The notes beneath the pieces were generated by a model. The model was not told the origin of the DNA. It saw only the letters and a list, made by a program, of their open reading frames with translations, and did not search any database. Below, piece by piece: positions 38,689 to 49,128 of a DNA stretch of 63,346 nucleotides. Numbering within the stretch: position 1 is the first letter of the stretch; each line of letters opens with the position of its first letter. The position numbers and the translations under genes were made by a program. Source of the DNA: Porphyromonadaceae bacterium (GTDB taxonomy: Bacteria; Bacteroidota; Bacteroidia; Bacteroidales; Dysgonomonadaceae); the NCBI GenBank assembly GCA_022840285.1, contig JALHIE010000016.1, forward strand, positions 1-63,346, in the 5' to 3' direction.

Positions 38689-39753
38689 TTGTTTACCGCC
38701 GAAATCATTCCTTACAGGCTTTGTTTTAAGAAGCCGGCCGGCACCTCGCGAGGCATTTACCGTGAGCACCGGATCTGGTATGTCGTACTGCGCAACAGGG
38801 AGGATCCCACGCACAGCGGTATCGGCGAGTGTGCTCCGTTACCCGACCTGAGCTGCGACTACGGCGACCGCTATGCAGAAACGATCAGCCGTTTCTGTCG
38901 ACATACCGTGGAAAGACAGGAGCTCGACTTGCCGTTGCTTCGCCCCTACCCCTCCATACTCTTCGGACTGGAAAGCGCGCTGCAACATTACCGTCAACAA
39001 TCCTGGCAACTGTGGGAGACTCCTTTTAGTCGCGGCGAGGAAGGGATTCCCATCAACGGACTGATCTGGATGGGCAACCTCGACGACATGAGACAACAGG
39101 CCGAAAACCTGCTGCAAAGGGGATTCCGCTGCATCAAGCTAAAGATCGGCGCCATCGGCTTTGAAAGGGAACTGGAGTTGTTGCGTGATATTCGTATCAG
39201 TCATCCCCACATAACCCTCCGCGTGGATGCCAACGGCGCATTCACACCCGGGGAGGCGGTGGAGAAGCTGCAACGACTCGCCGCACTTGACGTTCACTCC
39301 ATCGAACAACCCATCCGGGCAGGGCAATGGGAGGAGATGGCCCGGTTATGTTTTACTACACCTCTGCCCATCGCGTTGGATGAGGAACTGATCGGTATCC
39401 ATCATCCGGATAAGAAGAGGAAACTGCTGGAAACGATCCAACCCCAGTATATCATCCTTAAGCCGTCGTTACATGGCGGTTTAAGCGGCTGCAGAGAATG
39501 GATCACGCTGGCCCGCGAACTGGAGATCGGCTGGTGGATCACCTCCGCCCTGGAATCCAATATCGGCCTCAACAGCATCGCACAATGGTGTTCCACCCTC
39601 GACAACCCGCTACCGCAGGGTTTAGGTACCGGCTCGCTCTATCAAAATAACCTTCCTCTGCCGTTGGAGATCAGGGGGGAGAGGTTGTGGTATAACCCCT
39701 CGGGGACTTTCCCCGACAAACCCCTGCAGGTATATGAACAACATCACGATTGA
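38689..39753 (+). CDS. menC: o-Succinylbenzoate synthase
   Basis: This enolase-superfamily enzyme dehydrates SHCHC to o-succinylbenzoate. The 354-residue product has the KLKIG lysine pair near residue 150 and metal ligands in RVDANGAF (about 180) and SIEQPI, then ALDEEL and the second lysine region LKPSLHGG. No ATG is available: the frame runs back to the menB stop, with TTG at 38689 as the only usual start codon, so TTG initiation is proposed. The 3-prime end overlaps menE by 20 bases. Confidence 0.9.
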   Translation: MFTAEIIPYRLCFKKPAGTSRGIYREHRIWYVVLRNREDPTHSGIGECAPLPDLSCDYGDRYAETISRFCRHTVERQELDLPLLRPYPSILFGLESALQHYRQQSWQLWETPFSRGEEGIPINGLIWMGNLDDMRQQAENLLQRGFRCIKLKIGAIGFERELELLRDIRISHPHITLRVDANGAFTPGEAVEKLQRLAALDVHSIEQPIRAGQWEEMARLCFTTPLPIALDEELIGIHHPDKKRKLLETIQPQYIILKPSLHGGLSGCREWITLARELEIGWWITSALESNIGLNSIAQWCSTLDNPLPQGLGTGSLYQNNLPLPLEIRGERLWYNPSGTFPDKPLQVYEQHHD

Positions 39754-40813
39754 GGGGATACGCTATCAGCGTGAGGAGTTCTTAAATGAGACCTCCTCCC
39801 TTTACACGCTGTCTCCTTTCTACTGTCAGCTGGCCTTGTTCCTGAAAGAGTGGTTCTCCCTTTCCCCACTGCTTACCCTGTACACCTCAGGTTCCACCGG
39901 CAAGCCTAAAGCGATCACCGTACGCAAGGAGCAGATGCTTCAGAGCGCGGCGATCACCTGCGACTACCTGGGAGTGAAAACGGGTGAAACGGCACTGCTC
40001 TGCCTACCGCTGGAATATATTGCCGGAAAGATGATGGTGGTGCGTGCCCTTTATGGGGGACTCAACCTGTTGGTGGCAGAACCTTCCGGCCATCCGCTTG
40101 CGAAAGACAGGCAACAGATTGACTTTGCCGCGATGGTCCCGCTACAGGTATACAACTCCCTGCAAAGCAAAAAGGAGAAAGAACGGCTTATAAAGATCGG
40201 CAGGCTGATCATTGGCGGAGGGGCCATCGACCCTCAACTGGAAGAAGTGCTGAAGGATCTCCCCAACGCCATCTACTCCACCTACGGAATGACCGAGACA
40301 GTATCGCACATCGCGTTGCGCAGGATCAGCGGCAAAGAAGCCGACGCCTGGTATTCTCCTCTACCGGGCGTTCAGGTGAAACTGTCGGAAGAAAGGACGC
40401 TGGTGATCAACGCCCCACGAATAACCGACAAGTTATTGGTTACCAATGATATCGCTAAAATTGGAACAAAGGGTACTTTCCGTATCCTTGGGAGAAAAGA
40501 CAATGTGATCAACAGCGGAGGGATCAAGATACAGATCGAGGCAGTGGAAGAGCTGCTGAAACCCCACATCGCTGGTCCCTTTGCAGTCACTTCGGTACCG
40601 CACCCCCGGCTGGGCGAAGCAGTGGTACTGCTGACTACTCCCGCTACAGGCCCTGATCATGCGAGGGAGGCATGTTCCCTTTATCTGCCTCACCTGCAGC
40701 AACCACAACATTTCCTCGTGGTGGAAGAGATTCCGCGCACCGTCAGCAGCAAGACCGACCGTGTAGCTGTAAAAAAAATGGCATCCGAACGAATTCCGAC
40801 GCCGGGTCTCTAA
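39734..40813 (+). CDS. menE: o-Succinylbenzoate-CoA ligase
   Basis: This adenylate-forming enzyme activates o-succinylbenzoate with CoA. The 359-residue protein is shorter than typical acyl-CoA ligases but keeps the phosphate loop LYTSGSTGKPKAITV (about 47-61), the YSTYGMTETVSHIA motif, the ILGRKDNVINSGGIKI hinge and a C-terminal lysine region. It starts inside the end of menC and ends 22 bases from the converging methyltransferase gene. Confidence 0.93.
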   Translation: MNNITIEGIRYQREEFLNETSSLYTLSPFYCQLALFLKEWFSLSPLLTLYTSGSTGKPKAITVRKEQMLQSAAITCDYLGVKTGETALLCLPLEYIAGKMMVVRALYGGLNLLVAEPSGHPLAKDRQQIDFAAMVPLQVYNSLQSKKEKERLIKIGRLIIGGGAIDPQLEEVLKDLPNAIYSTYGMTETVSHIALRRISGKEADAWYSPLPGVQVKLSEERTLVINAPRITDKLLVTNDIAKIGTKGTFRILGRKDNVINSGGIKIQIEAVEELLKPHIAGPFAVTSVPHPRLGEAVVLLTTPATGPDHAREACSLYLPHLQQPQHFLVVEEIPRTVSSKTDRVAVKKMASERIPTPGL

Positions 40814-40835
40814 CAGCTGAACATGCTTCGGACCA

Positions 40836-42242
40836 CTATTGTTTGTCCCTGCCTTTATCGGGTGAACGGCGCAACCGGGGATTTTCATCTTTCCTGTTTG
40901 AAAGTTTTCCGCTCCTGCTTTCATCACCGAAAGAACGTCTGTCCGGATTACGTCCGTCTTGCCCCACTCTCCCCTCAACGGATGATTTTCGGGTTTTGCT
41001 TTCCGTCCCGGAGGAACGCTTTCGGGGGTTGAATGATTTATACTCGCCTTCCGACTTGAATTTACCGCCCTCCCCGGCAGGCCTGGAATGACGGTCGTCT
41101 CTTTTTCCCGAGAAAATCTCGTATTCCCGCATTTCACATTCCAAGGCACCGTTGAAAAGAAAAAATCGTTTGGAGTGTTTCAACCCGATGCTATCGAAAG
41201 ACTCTTTTCGATAGCTCAGCACATAGGCATTGTATCCGGTAAAAACATGCTTCAGCCGCTCGCCGATCATGGCATACAGCTCCGTAAGCTCATCCACCTT
41301 TATCCTTTCACCGTAGGGCGGATTCGTGATCAGAACTCCTTTCGGCGCAGGCGATTCGGTATACTGCTGAAAAGGTTTTACACTTAAATCGATCTGTTTT
41401 TTCAATCCGGCGTTCCGGATGTTTTTTTCCGCAGCAGCAATCGCCTTGGGGGAGATGTCCGAACCTACAATCCGGTGCATGAATTCGCGCGAGCCGCTAT
41501 CGTCGTTGTAAATGTCACTGAAAAGATCTTCGTCGAAATCGCTCCACTTTTCGAATCCGAAACTCTGCCGGTGGATGCCGGGAGGGATTCCCAAAGCGAT
41601 CATGGCCGCCTCAATCAACAAGGTACCCGATCCGCACATGGGGTCAACGAAAGTGCTTTCACCGCGCCAACCCGACTTGAGAATCATGCCGGCAGCCAAC
41701 ACCTCGTTCAGTGGCGCCTCGGTTTGTGCAATCCTGTAACCGCGTTTGTGCAGCGATTCTCCCGAACTGTCGAGCGATAACGTACATTTATTGTGTGCAA
41801 TATGAATATTGAAAACAATATCGGGATTAGTTACACTCACCGACGGACGTTTTTCGTATCTTTCGGAAAACCAGTCGGCAATAGCATCTTTCACTTTATA
41901 CACCACAAACTTGGAGTGATTGAAAATATGTGAAAACACTACCGCATCGATGGAAAATGTTTTGTCGAGCGACAAATAATCTTCCCAGTTGAGTTGCTTC
42001 AGGGCATCGTACACCTCGCCGGCATTTTCGGCCTTGAAATTATAGATGGGTTTCAATATCCGCAACGCCGTACGGCAATGAACGTTAGCCTTGTACATCA
42101 GTGCCTTGTCGCCGGTAAAGGAGACCATTCTTGTACCGATCTCCACATCGTTGGCACCCAAGGCGATCAACTCTTCAGCCAGTATGTCTTCGAGCTCCGC
42201 CACGGTTTTGGCAATCATGGGATAATTTTCCGATTGAATCAT
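40836..42242 (-). CDS. rlmL: THUMP-domain 23S rRNA guanine-N2 methyltransferase (RlmL/RlmK N-terminal type)
   Basis: The 468-residue protein has an N-terminal ferredoxin-like/THUMP RNA-binding region (about 1-160) and a Rossmann methyltransferase domain with SAM motif DPMCGSGTLLIEAA (about 200) and catalytic motif TNPPYGER (about 308), as in RlmL. From about residue 385 to the end is a low-complexity tail rich in R, K, S, G and D, a likely disordered RNA-binding extension common in Bacteroidota RNA enzymes. Its length and repeat-like codons are the unusual part. Confidence 0.88.
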   Translation of the reverse strand: MIQSENYPMIAKTVAELEDILAEELIALGANDVEIGTRMVSFTGDKALMYKANVHCRTALRILKPIYNFKAENAGEVYDALKQLNWEDYLSLDKTFSIDAVVFSHIFNHSKFVVYKVKDAIADWFSERYEKRPSVSVTNPDIVFNIHIAHNKCTLSLDSSGESLHKRGYRIAQTEAPLNEVLAAGMILKSGWRGESTFVDPMCGSGTLLIEAAMIALGIPPGIHRQSFGFEKWSDFDEDLFSDIYNDDSGSREFMHRIVGSDISPKAIAAAEKNIRNAGLKKQIDLSVKPFQQYTESPAPKGVLITNPPYGERIKVDELTELYAMIGERLKHVFTGYNAYVLSYRKESFDSIGLKHSKRFFLFNGALECEMREYEIFSGKRDDRHSRPAGEGGKFKSEGEYKSFNPRKRSSGTESKTRKSSVEGRVGQDGRNPDRRSFGDESRSGKLSNRKDENPRLRRSPDKGRDKQ

Positions 42243-42280
42243 TTCTTTATTTTCAATAAATTAACAGACCCGGCTTCACA

Positions 42281-43804
42281 TCAAAGCTTCACTTTGATCT
42301 TTGCCGCTTTTCCTTCGTTCTTAAACGCGTCTAATGCCGTCACCGCATAGGTATATTTATTTCCTTCTCCTTCGTAGGGCAACACGTAGAAATTGTCGGG
42401 CGTTACCGCTACGATATTTTCGGCCCGGTCGAGGTCTACTTTTTCGTTGGCGCTGAACCGATAAATTACAAACTGCCTGGCCGCTTCGGGATCACGCGGT
42501 TGTTTCCGGTGTTCCCAGGCAAGAAAGTGCATGTCTTCGGTAAACACCTGCGTAAGATTTTTCACTTTGTCCGGACGTCCTTTATGTAGGTGAGTATAAG
42601 CCGGAATAAGCGCTTTGGCACGATGAGCCCCCGTTTTAAGGGCATCGGCAATCCCTCCGGAATTATCCAGAATAAGGTAACCGTACCAGAAACAGTTACC
42701 ATGAACAAAGGACATTTCACGCGATTGACGAATCTTTTCATCCAGTTCGTTTTTATCCATGCTGCGCTGCAAATCCTGGCCGATATAGAGTGGTTGACCG
42801 AAGTTGTTGGCATTCCACCATTGAAGCAACGTAGTGTAGTCGGCGCGTTCGTGTCCGATTTCCCAATAAAGTTGCGGAAGATTGTAATCAATCCATCCTT
42901 TTTCCACCCACAGCTTGATATCGGCATAGAGGTCGCCGTAGTTCTCCAGTCCGTTGGTATCGCTTCCGGAGCCGTCGGGAGTGTTTCGCTTGTTTCGGTA
43001 AATACCGAACGGGCTGATACCGAAACGGACCCACGGTTTTGTTCCCGCAATGGTGTATTTGAGTTGTTGGATGAGCAAGTTCACGTTGTTTCTCCGCCAA
43101 TCGGCGCGCTGTCCGGCAGAAAAGCCCTGGGATGCAGCGTACGCATTGAAGCTGTTATCATCGGGGAAAGGGGTTCCGGCAATGGGATAGGGATAAAAAT
43201 AATCATCCATATGGACGGCATCCACATCGTACCGGGAAACGATATCTCTAACCACCTCGCAAATAAAGCTCCGGTTCTCCGGCAACCCGGGATCAAAAAA
43301 AAGTTGATTTCCATATTGGAGAAATCGCTCGGGATACTTCCAGTAGATATGACCGGGAGCAAGCGGGTTATTGATGTTTGTTTTTACCCGGTAAGGGTTT
43401 AGCCAGGCATGCAGCTCCATTCCCCGTTTATGACACTCCTCTGTGAGAAAGGCCAGGGGATCAAAACCGGGATCATCGGGAGCTTTACCTTGTGCACCGG
43501 TCAAGAAACGGCTCCAGGGTTCGAGATCCGACGGATAGAAAGCATCCGCTTCGGGACGAACCTGGAAAATAAGTGCGTTGATGCCGACTTCGTCAAACTT
43601 CCGTACCATTTCGGACAAATAGTGTTTCATGGCCGCACTGTTCATCTGCTGATAACGGGATTGACCGACGGTTTGCACCCAAGCTCCCCGAAACTCGCGC
43701 TTGGGAGCAGTATCGACAGTTCGGGTCAACGATTGTCTTGATGCTCCACAACTTAACACCAGGAGCGCTGTAAAAGCGATTAACGTGATTCGAAAATAGT
43801 TCAT
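42281..43804 (-). CDS. GHL10-type putative glycoside hydrolase lipoprotein
   Basis: The 507-residue protein has a lipoprotein signal (C19 in VLSCG) and a GHL10 (formerly DUF187, YddW-like) TIM-barrel. Visible blocks are REFRGAWVQTV, ALIFQVRPEADAFY, HAWLNPYRV and DAVHMDDYFYPYP, the last holding probable catalytic acids, followed by IDYNLPQLYWEIGH. A C-terminal fibronectin-like part begins near 415. Some family members act on peptidoglycan-related glycans; the substrate here is unknown. It ends 38 bases from rlmL and follows the antiporter after 3 bases. Confidence 0.85.
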   Translation of the reverse strand: MNYFRITLIAFTALLVLSCGASRQSLTRTVDTAPKREFRGAWVQTVGQSRYQQMNSAAMKHYLSEMVRKFDEVGINALIFQVRPEADAFYPSDLEPWSRFLTGAQGKAPDDPGFDPLAFLTEECHKRGMELHAWLNPYRVKTNINNPLAPGHIYWKYPERFLQYGNQLFFDPGLPENRSFICEVVRDIVSRYDVDAVHMDDYFYPYPIAGTPFPDDNSFNAYAASQGFSAGQRADWRRNNVNLLIQQLKYTIAGTKPWVRFGISPFGIYRNKRNTPDGSGSDTNGLENYGDLYADIKLWVEKGWIDYNLPQLYWEIGHERADYTTLLQWWNANNFGQPLYIGQDLQRSMDKNELDEKIRQSREMSFVHGNCFWYGYLILDNSGGIADALKTGAHRAKALIPAYTHLHKGRPDKVKNLTQVFTEDMHFLAWEHRKQPRDPEAARQFVIYRFSANEKVDLDRAENIVAVTPDNFYVLPYEGEGNKYTYAVTALDAFKNEGKAAKIKVKL

Positions 43805-43807
43805 TAC

Positions 43808-45889
43808 TTAAAAATTAGAGGGAACAAACAAAGAGTCGTCACTTTCCAGCAATCCCTCTACTACCCGCTGTTTAGGATAAATAACAATGCGGCTGTGGTG
43901 GGGAAAACGCTCTTCGAGGCGGGTAGGCAAATGATCAAGTATGGACATGTGTGAAAGATAGCCCTGGTGAGCCGATACGAAAATAATCATATCGTCTTCC
44001 CTGATGTGGTCTCCACAGGAAAGCGGATCGTGCCAATCGACAAACTGCTTGAAGATGAAAGGGGCCCCACCGTTTTTCTTGCTTGATATCACGGCTTGTG
44101 TATCGGGATGTCCGAGGTGCAGAACGGGAACCGACAATTCCTGAGACAGCTTCACCACTTTTTGAAGCCACAAGTCGAATCCGAGCTCTCTTTCCACAAG
44201 CGGCGGAGAAATCACCACGATGCGCTTGTGCGTAATCAACTCCTGTTCGATGTGGCATATAAACATGTTCTTATCCACGTTCTTGATGATCAAATCCACT
44301 TTATCTCCCAACAATTTTTCCAGTACTCCCGTTTTTCCCGGCCAGCCCAAAATCACGATATCCGTCATCAACTCACGGGCAGTACGCACAATTCCGCTTG
44401 CCGCGTTATGGTCAATGGTAGTAACAATGTCCACATCAATTTCAGCAGCCACGGCATTTTGCACGAATTCCTTCAGCTGTTTGCGGAAGCTCACGATATT
44501 TTTCTCGGCTTCCTCATTATTGGGTACCACGCCTAGCAACGAAACCGAATTCACCGATCTCTTGTCTTTCATCAGCAGGGCAAGTTCCACGTGGTGCCCG
44601 ATGTTTGACGGATTGGCAATGGGCACCAGGATTTTCTCCTGTGCAAAAGCCCCTAAATCGGATTCGGTAAACGGAGCATTCTCCTGACTGATGGCAAGTT
44701 CTTTGGCCGATTTCTGCGTAACAAGCGAAGCAACAATACAAGTCAGCAAGATCAGGATAATTGTCCCGTTCAAAATATATTCATCCAGGATACCCGCGTT
44801 ATATCCCACAATAATAACCGCGATGGTAGCTGCAGCATGAGAACTGCTTAAGCCGAAAATAATGTTCCGCTGTGTTACCGAGTACTTAAAGATAACCTGC
44901 GTAAAAAAAGCGGCTACCCATTTTCCTAAAATAGCTGTGACGGTAAGGGCCAAAGCAATGAATACGGTTGTTAGCCCATTGAATACTACCGATATATTCA
45001 CCAACATCCCTACGGAAATCAAAAAGATCGGAATAAACAATGAGTTTCCAAAAAACTCCACCCGATTCATCAATGCCGATGAATGTGGAATCAACCTGTT
45101 CAGAGCCAGTCCCGCGGCAAAAGCACCGATAATCGGCTCAATTCCCCCAAGTTCCGCCAAAAAACCACAGAAAAAAACCACAAACAGTACAAAAATGTAA
45201 TGCAGGTATTTCTCCCCTTCGGCTTGCTGGAAAAACCATTTGGTGATTCGTGGAATGAGCAGGAAAACAATAGCTGAAAAAACGATCAGCGACACCAGCA
45301 ATTTCAGCAGGAAGATCAGGTTTAGCCCGCCGCCACTGCTGGATAAAATAAGAGCAAGAATAATTAAAACGGCAGTATCTGTCAAGATGGTACCTCCGAC
45401 CGTAATGGCGACCGCCTGATTTTTAGCGACACCCATTCTGCTCACGATGGGATAGGTAACCAATGTGTGTGTGGCAAACATACTGGCAGTAAGGAAACTG
45501 GCGTTTAAATCGTACCCCAGCAGGTAGTGGCATACCGGGAACCCGATGGAAAGTGGGAGGATAAAGGTGAAAAAACCAAAGACAAGGCTTTTGTTCTTGT
45601 TGGCGACAAACTCGTTCAAATCAAGTTCCAACCCTACGATAAACATGATGTAAAGCAATCCGATCGTCGAGAACATCGACACGCCCGGGTGGTTATTATC
45701 GATAAGATTCAGTCCGAACGGGCCAATGATCACTCCTGCGACAATAAGCCCGATGATGCTCGGCACGTTGAAGCGTTTCAGCAAAACCGGAGCCAGCAAA
45801 ACAATAGCCAGCAACACCGCAAAAATAAGAACGGGATTGGTAAACGGCAATGTAAACTCGTGCGTTATATCCGAAAAAAAATCGTTCAT
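43808..45889 (-). CDS. CPA2-type cation:proton antiporter with C-terminal universal-stress-like domain
   Basis: The start is ATG 45889 (MNDFFSDITHEF), giving 693 residues; the longer open frame runs into uvrA on the opposite strand. Residues about 15-420 are about twelve membrane segments of the Na+/H+ exchanger fold (VPSIIGLIVAGVIIGPFG, GGIEPIIGAFAAGLALN). Residues about 430-693 are cytosolic and resemble tandem universal stress protein domains (ILVPIANPSNIGHHVELALLM, DIVILGWPGK). The likely role is ion or pH homeostasis. It shares a 97-base promoter region with uvrA. Confidence 0.9.
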   Translation of the reverse strand: MNDFFSDITHEFTLPFTNPVLIFAVLLAIVLLAPVLLKRFNVPSIIGLIVAGVIIGPFGLNLIDNNHPGVSMFSTIGLLYIMFIVGLELDLNEFVANKNKSLVFGFFTFILPLSIGFPVCHYLLGYDLNASFLTASMFATHTLVTYPIVSRMGVAKNQAVAITVGGTILTDTAVLIILALILSSSGGGLNLIFLLKLLVSLIVFSAIVFLLIPRITKWFFQQAEGEKYLHYIFVLFVVFFCGFLAELGGIEPIIGAFAAGLALNRLIPHSSALMNRVEFFGNSLFIPIFLISVGMLVNISVVFNGLTTVFIALALTVTAILGKWVAAFFTQVIFKYSVTQRNIIFGLSSSHAAATIAVIIVGYNAGILDEYILNGTIILILLTCIVASLVTQKSAKELAISQENAPFTESDLGAFAQEKILVPIANPSNIGHHVELALLMKDKRSVNSVSLLGVVPNNEEAEKNIVSFRKQLKEFVQNAVAAEIDVDIVTTIDHNAASGIVRTARELMTDIVILGWPGKTGVLEKLLGDKVDLIIKNVDKNMFICHIEQELITHKRIVVISPPLVERELGFDLWLQKVVKLSQELSVPVLHLGHPDTQAVISSKKNGGAPFIFKQFVDWHDPLSCGDHIREDDMIIFVSAHQGYLSHMSILDHLPTRLEERFPHHSRIVIYPKQRVVEGLLESDDSLFVPSNF

Positions 45890-45928
45890 CGGTGGTGTTA
45901 TTCTGATTCTCCCAACTTTCGTGATTTG

Positions 45929-45936
45929 CAAAAATA
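45929..45936 (-). promoter_or_regulatory. -7 promoter element for the antiporter
   Basis: On the minus strand this reads TATTTTTG, about 40 bases before the antiporter ATG. Confidence 0.45.
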
Positions 45937-45960
45937 CGGAAAATATTTCAATAAAGTCGT

Positions 45961-45968
45961 TATCTTTG
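45961..45968 (+). promoter_or_regulatory. -7 promoter element for uvrA
   Basis: TATCTTTG lies 18 bases before the uvrA ATG at 45987, divergent from the antiporter promoter. No LexA-type box was evident between them. Confidence 0.5.
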
Positions 45969-45986
45969 CAGGTTGAATTCCAATTT

Positions 45987-48739
45987 ATGAACAGCGAGAA
46001 GCAAATAGAACTAAAAGGAGTACGTGTCAATAACCTCAAAAACATCGACGTCATTATTCCCCGGAACAGATTTACCGTTATCACGGGTCTCTCCGGTTCA
46101 GGGAAATCGTCCCTGGCATTCGACACGCTCTATGCCGAGGGCCAGCGCCGGTATGTGGAAAGCCTCTCGGCATACGCCCGTCAGTTTCTCGGCAGGATGA
46201 ACAAACCCGAGTGTGATTTTATCAAAGGAATTCCGCCGGCCATCGCTATTGAGCAAAAAGTAAACACCCGAAATCCCCGCTCAACCGTAGGTACCTCTAC
46301 CGAAATTTATGAATACCTGCGGCTACTCTTCGCCCGGATCGGTAAAACAATTTCGCCCGTTTCCGGTGATGAGGTAAAAAAGCACACCGTCAGCGATGTC
46401 ATTGCCAAAATGCTTCAATACCGGGAAGGAACACGTATGGCGGTGCTTTCGCCCATACAACTGCGAAACGGAAGAACGTTACCGGAGCAACTGGACGTTT
46501 TAATGAAAGAGGGCTTTTCGCGTGTGGATGTGGGCGATACCTTTTATCGGATCGACGAACTCTTGGCACAAAAGACAATACCGGATATTCAGGATGTCCT
46601 GTTGGTTATTGACCGGTTGTCCTGTTCGGGCGACAAATCGGTCGTCAACCGGCTGTCGGATTCGGTAGAAACCGCTTTTATAGAAGGGAAGGGCGAGTGT
46701 ATCGTCCGTTTCTGGACACAAGACGGTGCAGAAACTTTTACTTTTTCGAACCGTTTCGAAGCGGACGGGATCACGTTCGAAGAACCGTCGGACCTGATGT
46801 TCAACTTCAACAGCCCGGTAGGTGCCTGTCCCAAATGCGAGGGTTTCGGAAAAGTAATTGGGATTGACGAAAACCTGGTTATCCCCGACAAGAGCCTCTC
46901 GGTTCAGGAGGAGTGCGTACAATGCTGGAAAGGCGAAAAAATGAGTGAATGGCGCAACCCTACTACGGATTGAACGATGAAGAGAAAGACATCTTATGGA
47001 ACGGGCGTCATGATCTCGGCATCTACGGGATCAATGATTTTTTCCGGATGCTGGAAGAGAACCTTTACAAGATACAGTATCGGGTAATGCTGGCGCGGTA
47101 TCGCGGAAAAACCACCTGTCCGGTTTGCAGGGGTGCCCGGCTGAAAAAAGAGGCCGAATTCGTGAGAGTGGGTGGGAAAAGCATAAGTGAACTGGTTCTC
47201 TTGCCCATCACGGAGTTAAAGTTGTTCTTTGACACACTTATGCTTAGTGAAACCGATGCCGCCATTGCCGAACGGTTGCTTACGGAAATCAACAACCGTA
47301 TCCTGTTCCTGATCGAGGTTGGACTTGGTTACCTGACGCTGAACCGGTTATCGAACACCCTCTCGGGAGGAGAAAGCCAGCGGATAAACCTGGCATCCTC
47401 GCTGGGAAGCAGCCTTGTCGGTTCGCTCTACATTTTGGATGAACCGAGCATCGGGCTGCACTCCCGGGACACTCACCTGCTCATCAAGGTATTACGCCAA
47501 CTGCAGCAACTGGGCAATACCGTTGTGGTGGTGGAACACGACGAGGAGATCATCCGTGCTGCGGACTACATCATAGACATCGGTCCCGAAGCGGGGCGAC
47601 TCGGCGGAAGAATCATGTACCAGGGCAACGTGTCGGAGTTGGTGAAAAACACCGGCAGCCATACGGTGAAGTACCTGACGGGAGAAGAAAAGATTGACGT
47701 TCCGAAACACCGCCGCAAATGGAACAATTTTATCGAAGTGAAGGGTGTCCGGCAAAACAACCTGAAAAATATCGATGTGAAGTTTCCGTTGAATGTCATG
47801 ACCGTGGTTACGGGCGTTAGCGGATCGGGAAAATCGTCGCTTGTTAACGATGTGTTGAGCAACGCGTTGCACAATCACTACAAGGGAAGCGCATTGGAAC
47901 AGACCGAGTTTAACTCCCTTTCCGGCGATTTAAAACTTGCCCAATCGGTGGAGTTTGTCGACCAGAACCCCATCGGCAGATCTTCGCGGTCCAATCCGGT
48001 CACCTACATAAAGGCCTACGATGAAATCCGCAAGCTGTTTGCTGCCCAGCCGCTTGCCAAGCAAATGGGCTACACTCCGGCACACTTCTCTTTCAATGTG
48101 GAAGGTGGCAGGTGCGACGAATGCAAGGGCGAGGGCACCATTACGGTGGAAATGCAGTTTATGGCTGACATCCGGCTGGAATGCGAATCGTGTCACGGCA
48201 AGCGCTTTTCTCCGGAAATCCTGGATGTCGAATACATGGGGTTTAACATCCACGATGTGCTGGATATGACCATCAATCAGGCAATCGAATTTTTTGGTGC
48301 ACAGAAAGGCGCCACGGAAAAGAAGATCATCAAAAGAATGCAACCGCTGCAAGATGTCGGGTTGGGCTATATCAAGCTCGGACAATCCTCTTCAACCTTA
48401 TCGGGCGGTGAAAATCAACGGGTGAAATTAGCGTTTTACCTGGGAGAAGAGAAATCGGAACCCACCATTTTTATTTTCGATGAACCGACTACAGGACTAC
48501 ATTTCCACGACATCAAGACCCTGCTGAAAGCATTTAATGCCCTAATAGATCGCGGACACACGGTTATTATCATCGAGCATAACATGGAAGTGATCAAGTG
48601 TGCCGACCACATCATCGACATCGGTCCCGAAGGCGGGATGTCCGGTGGCTATATTGTTTGTGAAGGCACTCCGGAAACCGTTTCAACGTGCAAGGAATCG
48701 TCTACGGGCAGGTTCTTGAAAGAGAAGTTGAAACAGTAG
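45987..48739 (+). pseudogene. uvrA: Excinuclease ABC subunit A, frameshifted by a short internal loss
   Basis: UvrA is the damage-sensing ATPase of nucleotide excision repair. The N-terminal part starts MNSEKQIELKG and has Walker A GLSGSGKSS (34-42), then the first zinc-binding half CPKCEGFGK. It runs to KGEKMSEW near 46957. A second frame resumes at QPYYGLNDEEKD and continues with CPVCRGARLKKEA, the signature LSGGESQR, LYILDEPSIGLHSRDT, the second Walker A GVSGSGKSS, the zinc finger beginning CDECKGEG, and LSGGENQR, to 48739. Some 15-18 residues that usually join KMSEW to PYY are missing, with a frame change. All other motifs are intact. Confidence 0.92.
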
Positions 48740-48741
48740 AC

Positions 48742-49122
48742 TTACAAATTCCTCCCCACCCAATAAATAACGATTCCCGATACCACGATAATCGCTGCCC
48801 ATTTACCAAAAAACAGCTCCTCCAGTTTGGGGAAACGGCGTTTCCCGTTGAAAAACGTCAGGCAACATCCGAGAAATACATACGGAACGAGAAACAGTAT
48901 AAGCGTATTTTGTGCAATAGCGCCTTTAAAATCAAGGTGTAGCATATCGTGAATAGCACGTTGAGAACCGCATCCGGGACATTCGTATCCGGTGATCTGC
49001 AGAAATGGACATCGGGGAAAAAACGTTATCTCTTCCGGATCGAAGAAATAGAACACAAAAGCTGCTGCCACCAACAAAGAGCTCGTAGCAGCAGCAATGA
49101 ATATTTTGCCTGTCCTGGTCAA
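48742..49122 (-). CDS. DUF2752 membrane protein
   Basis: The 126-residue protein matches DUF2752: about three membrane segments and the diagnostic CPGCGSQRAIHDMLHLD segment, preceded by another cysteine in FPRCPF. The cysteine/histidine pattern suggests metal or redox chemistry but the function is unknown. It converges on uvrA with a 2-base gap and follows the CD225/GYF gene after 6 bases, so the two are probably co-transcribed. Confidence 0.82.
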   Translation of the reverse strand: MTRTGKIFIAAATSSLLVAAAFVFYFFDPEEITFFPRCPFLQITGYECPGCGSQRAIHDMLHLDFKGAIAQNTLILFLVPYVFLGCCLTFFNGKRRFPKLEELFFGKWAAIIVVSGIVIYWVGRNL

Positions 49123-49128
49123 TCCGGA

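Noticed and set aside
45890..46126. An extended N-terminus for the antiporter
   Set aside because: The extra 79 codons run through the divergent promoter and into uvrA antisense; the ATG at 45889 gives the normal family start.
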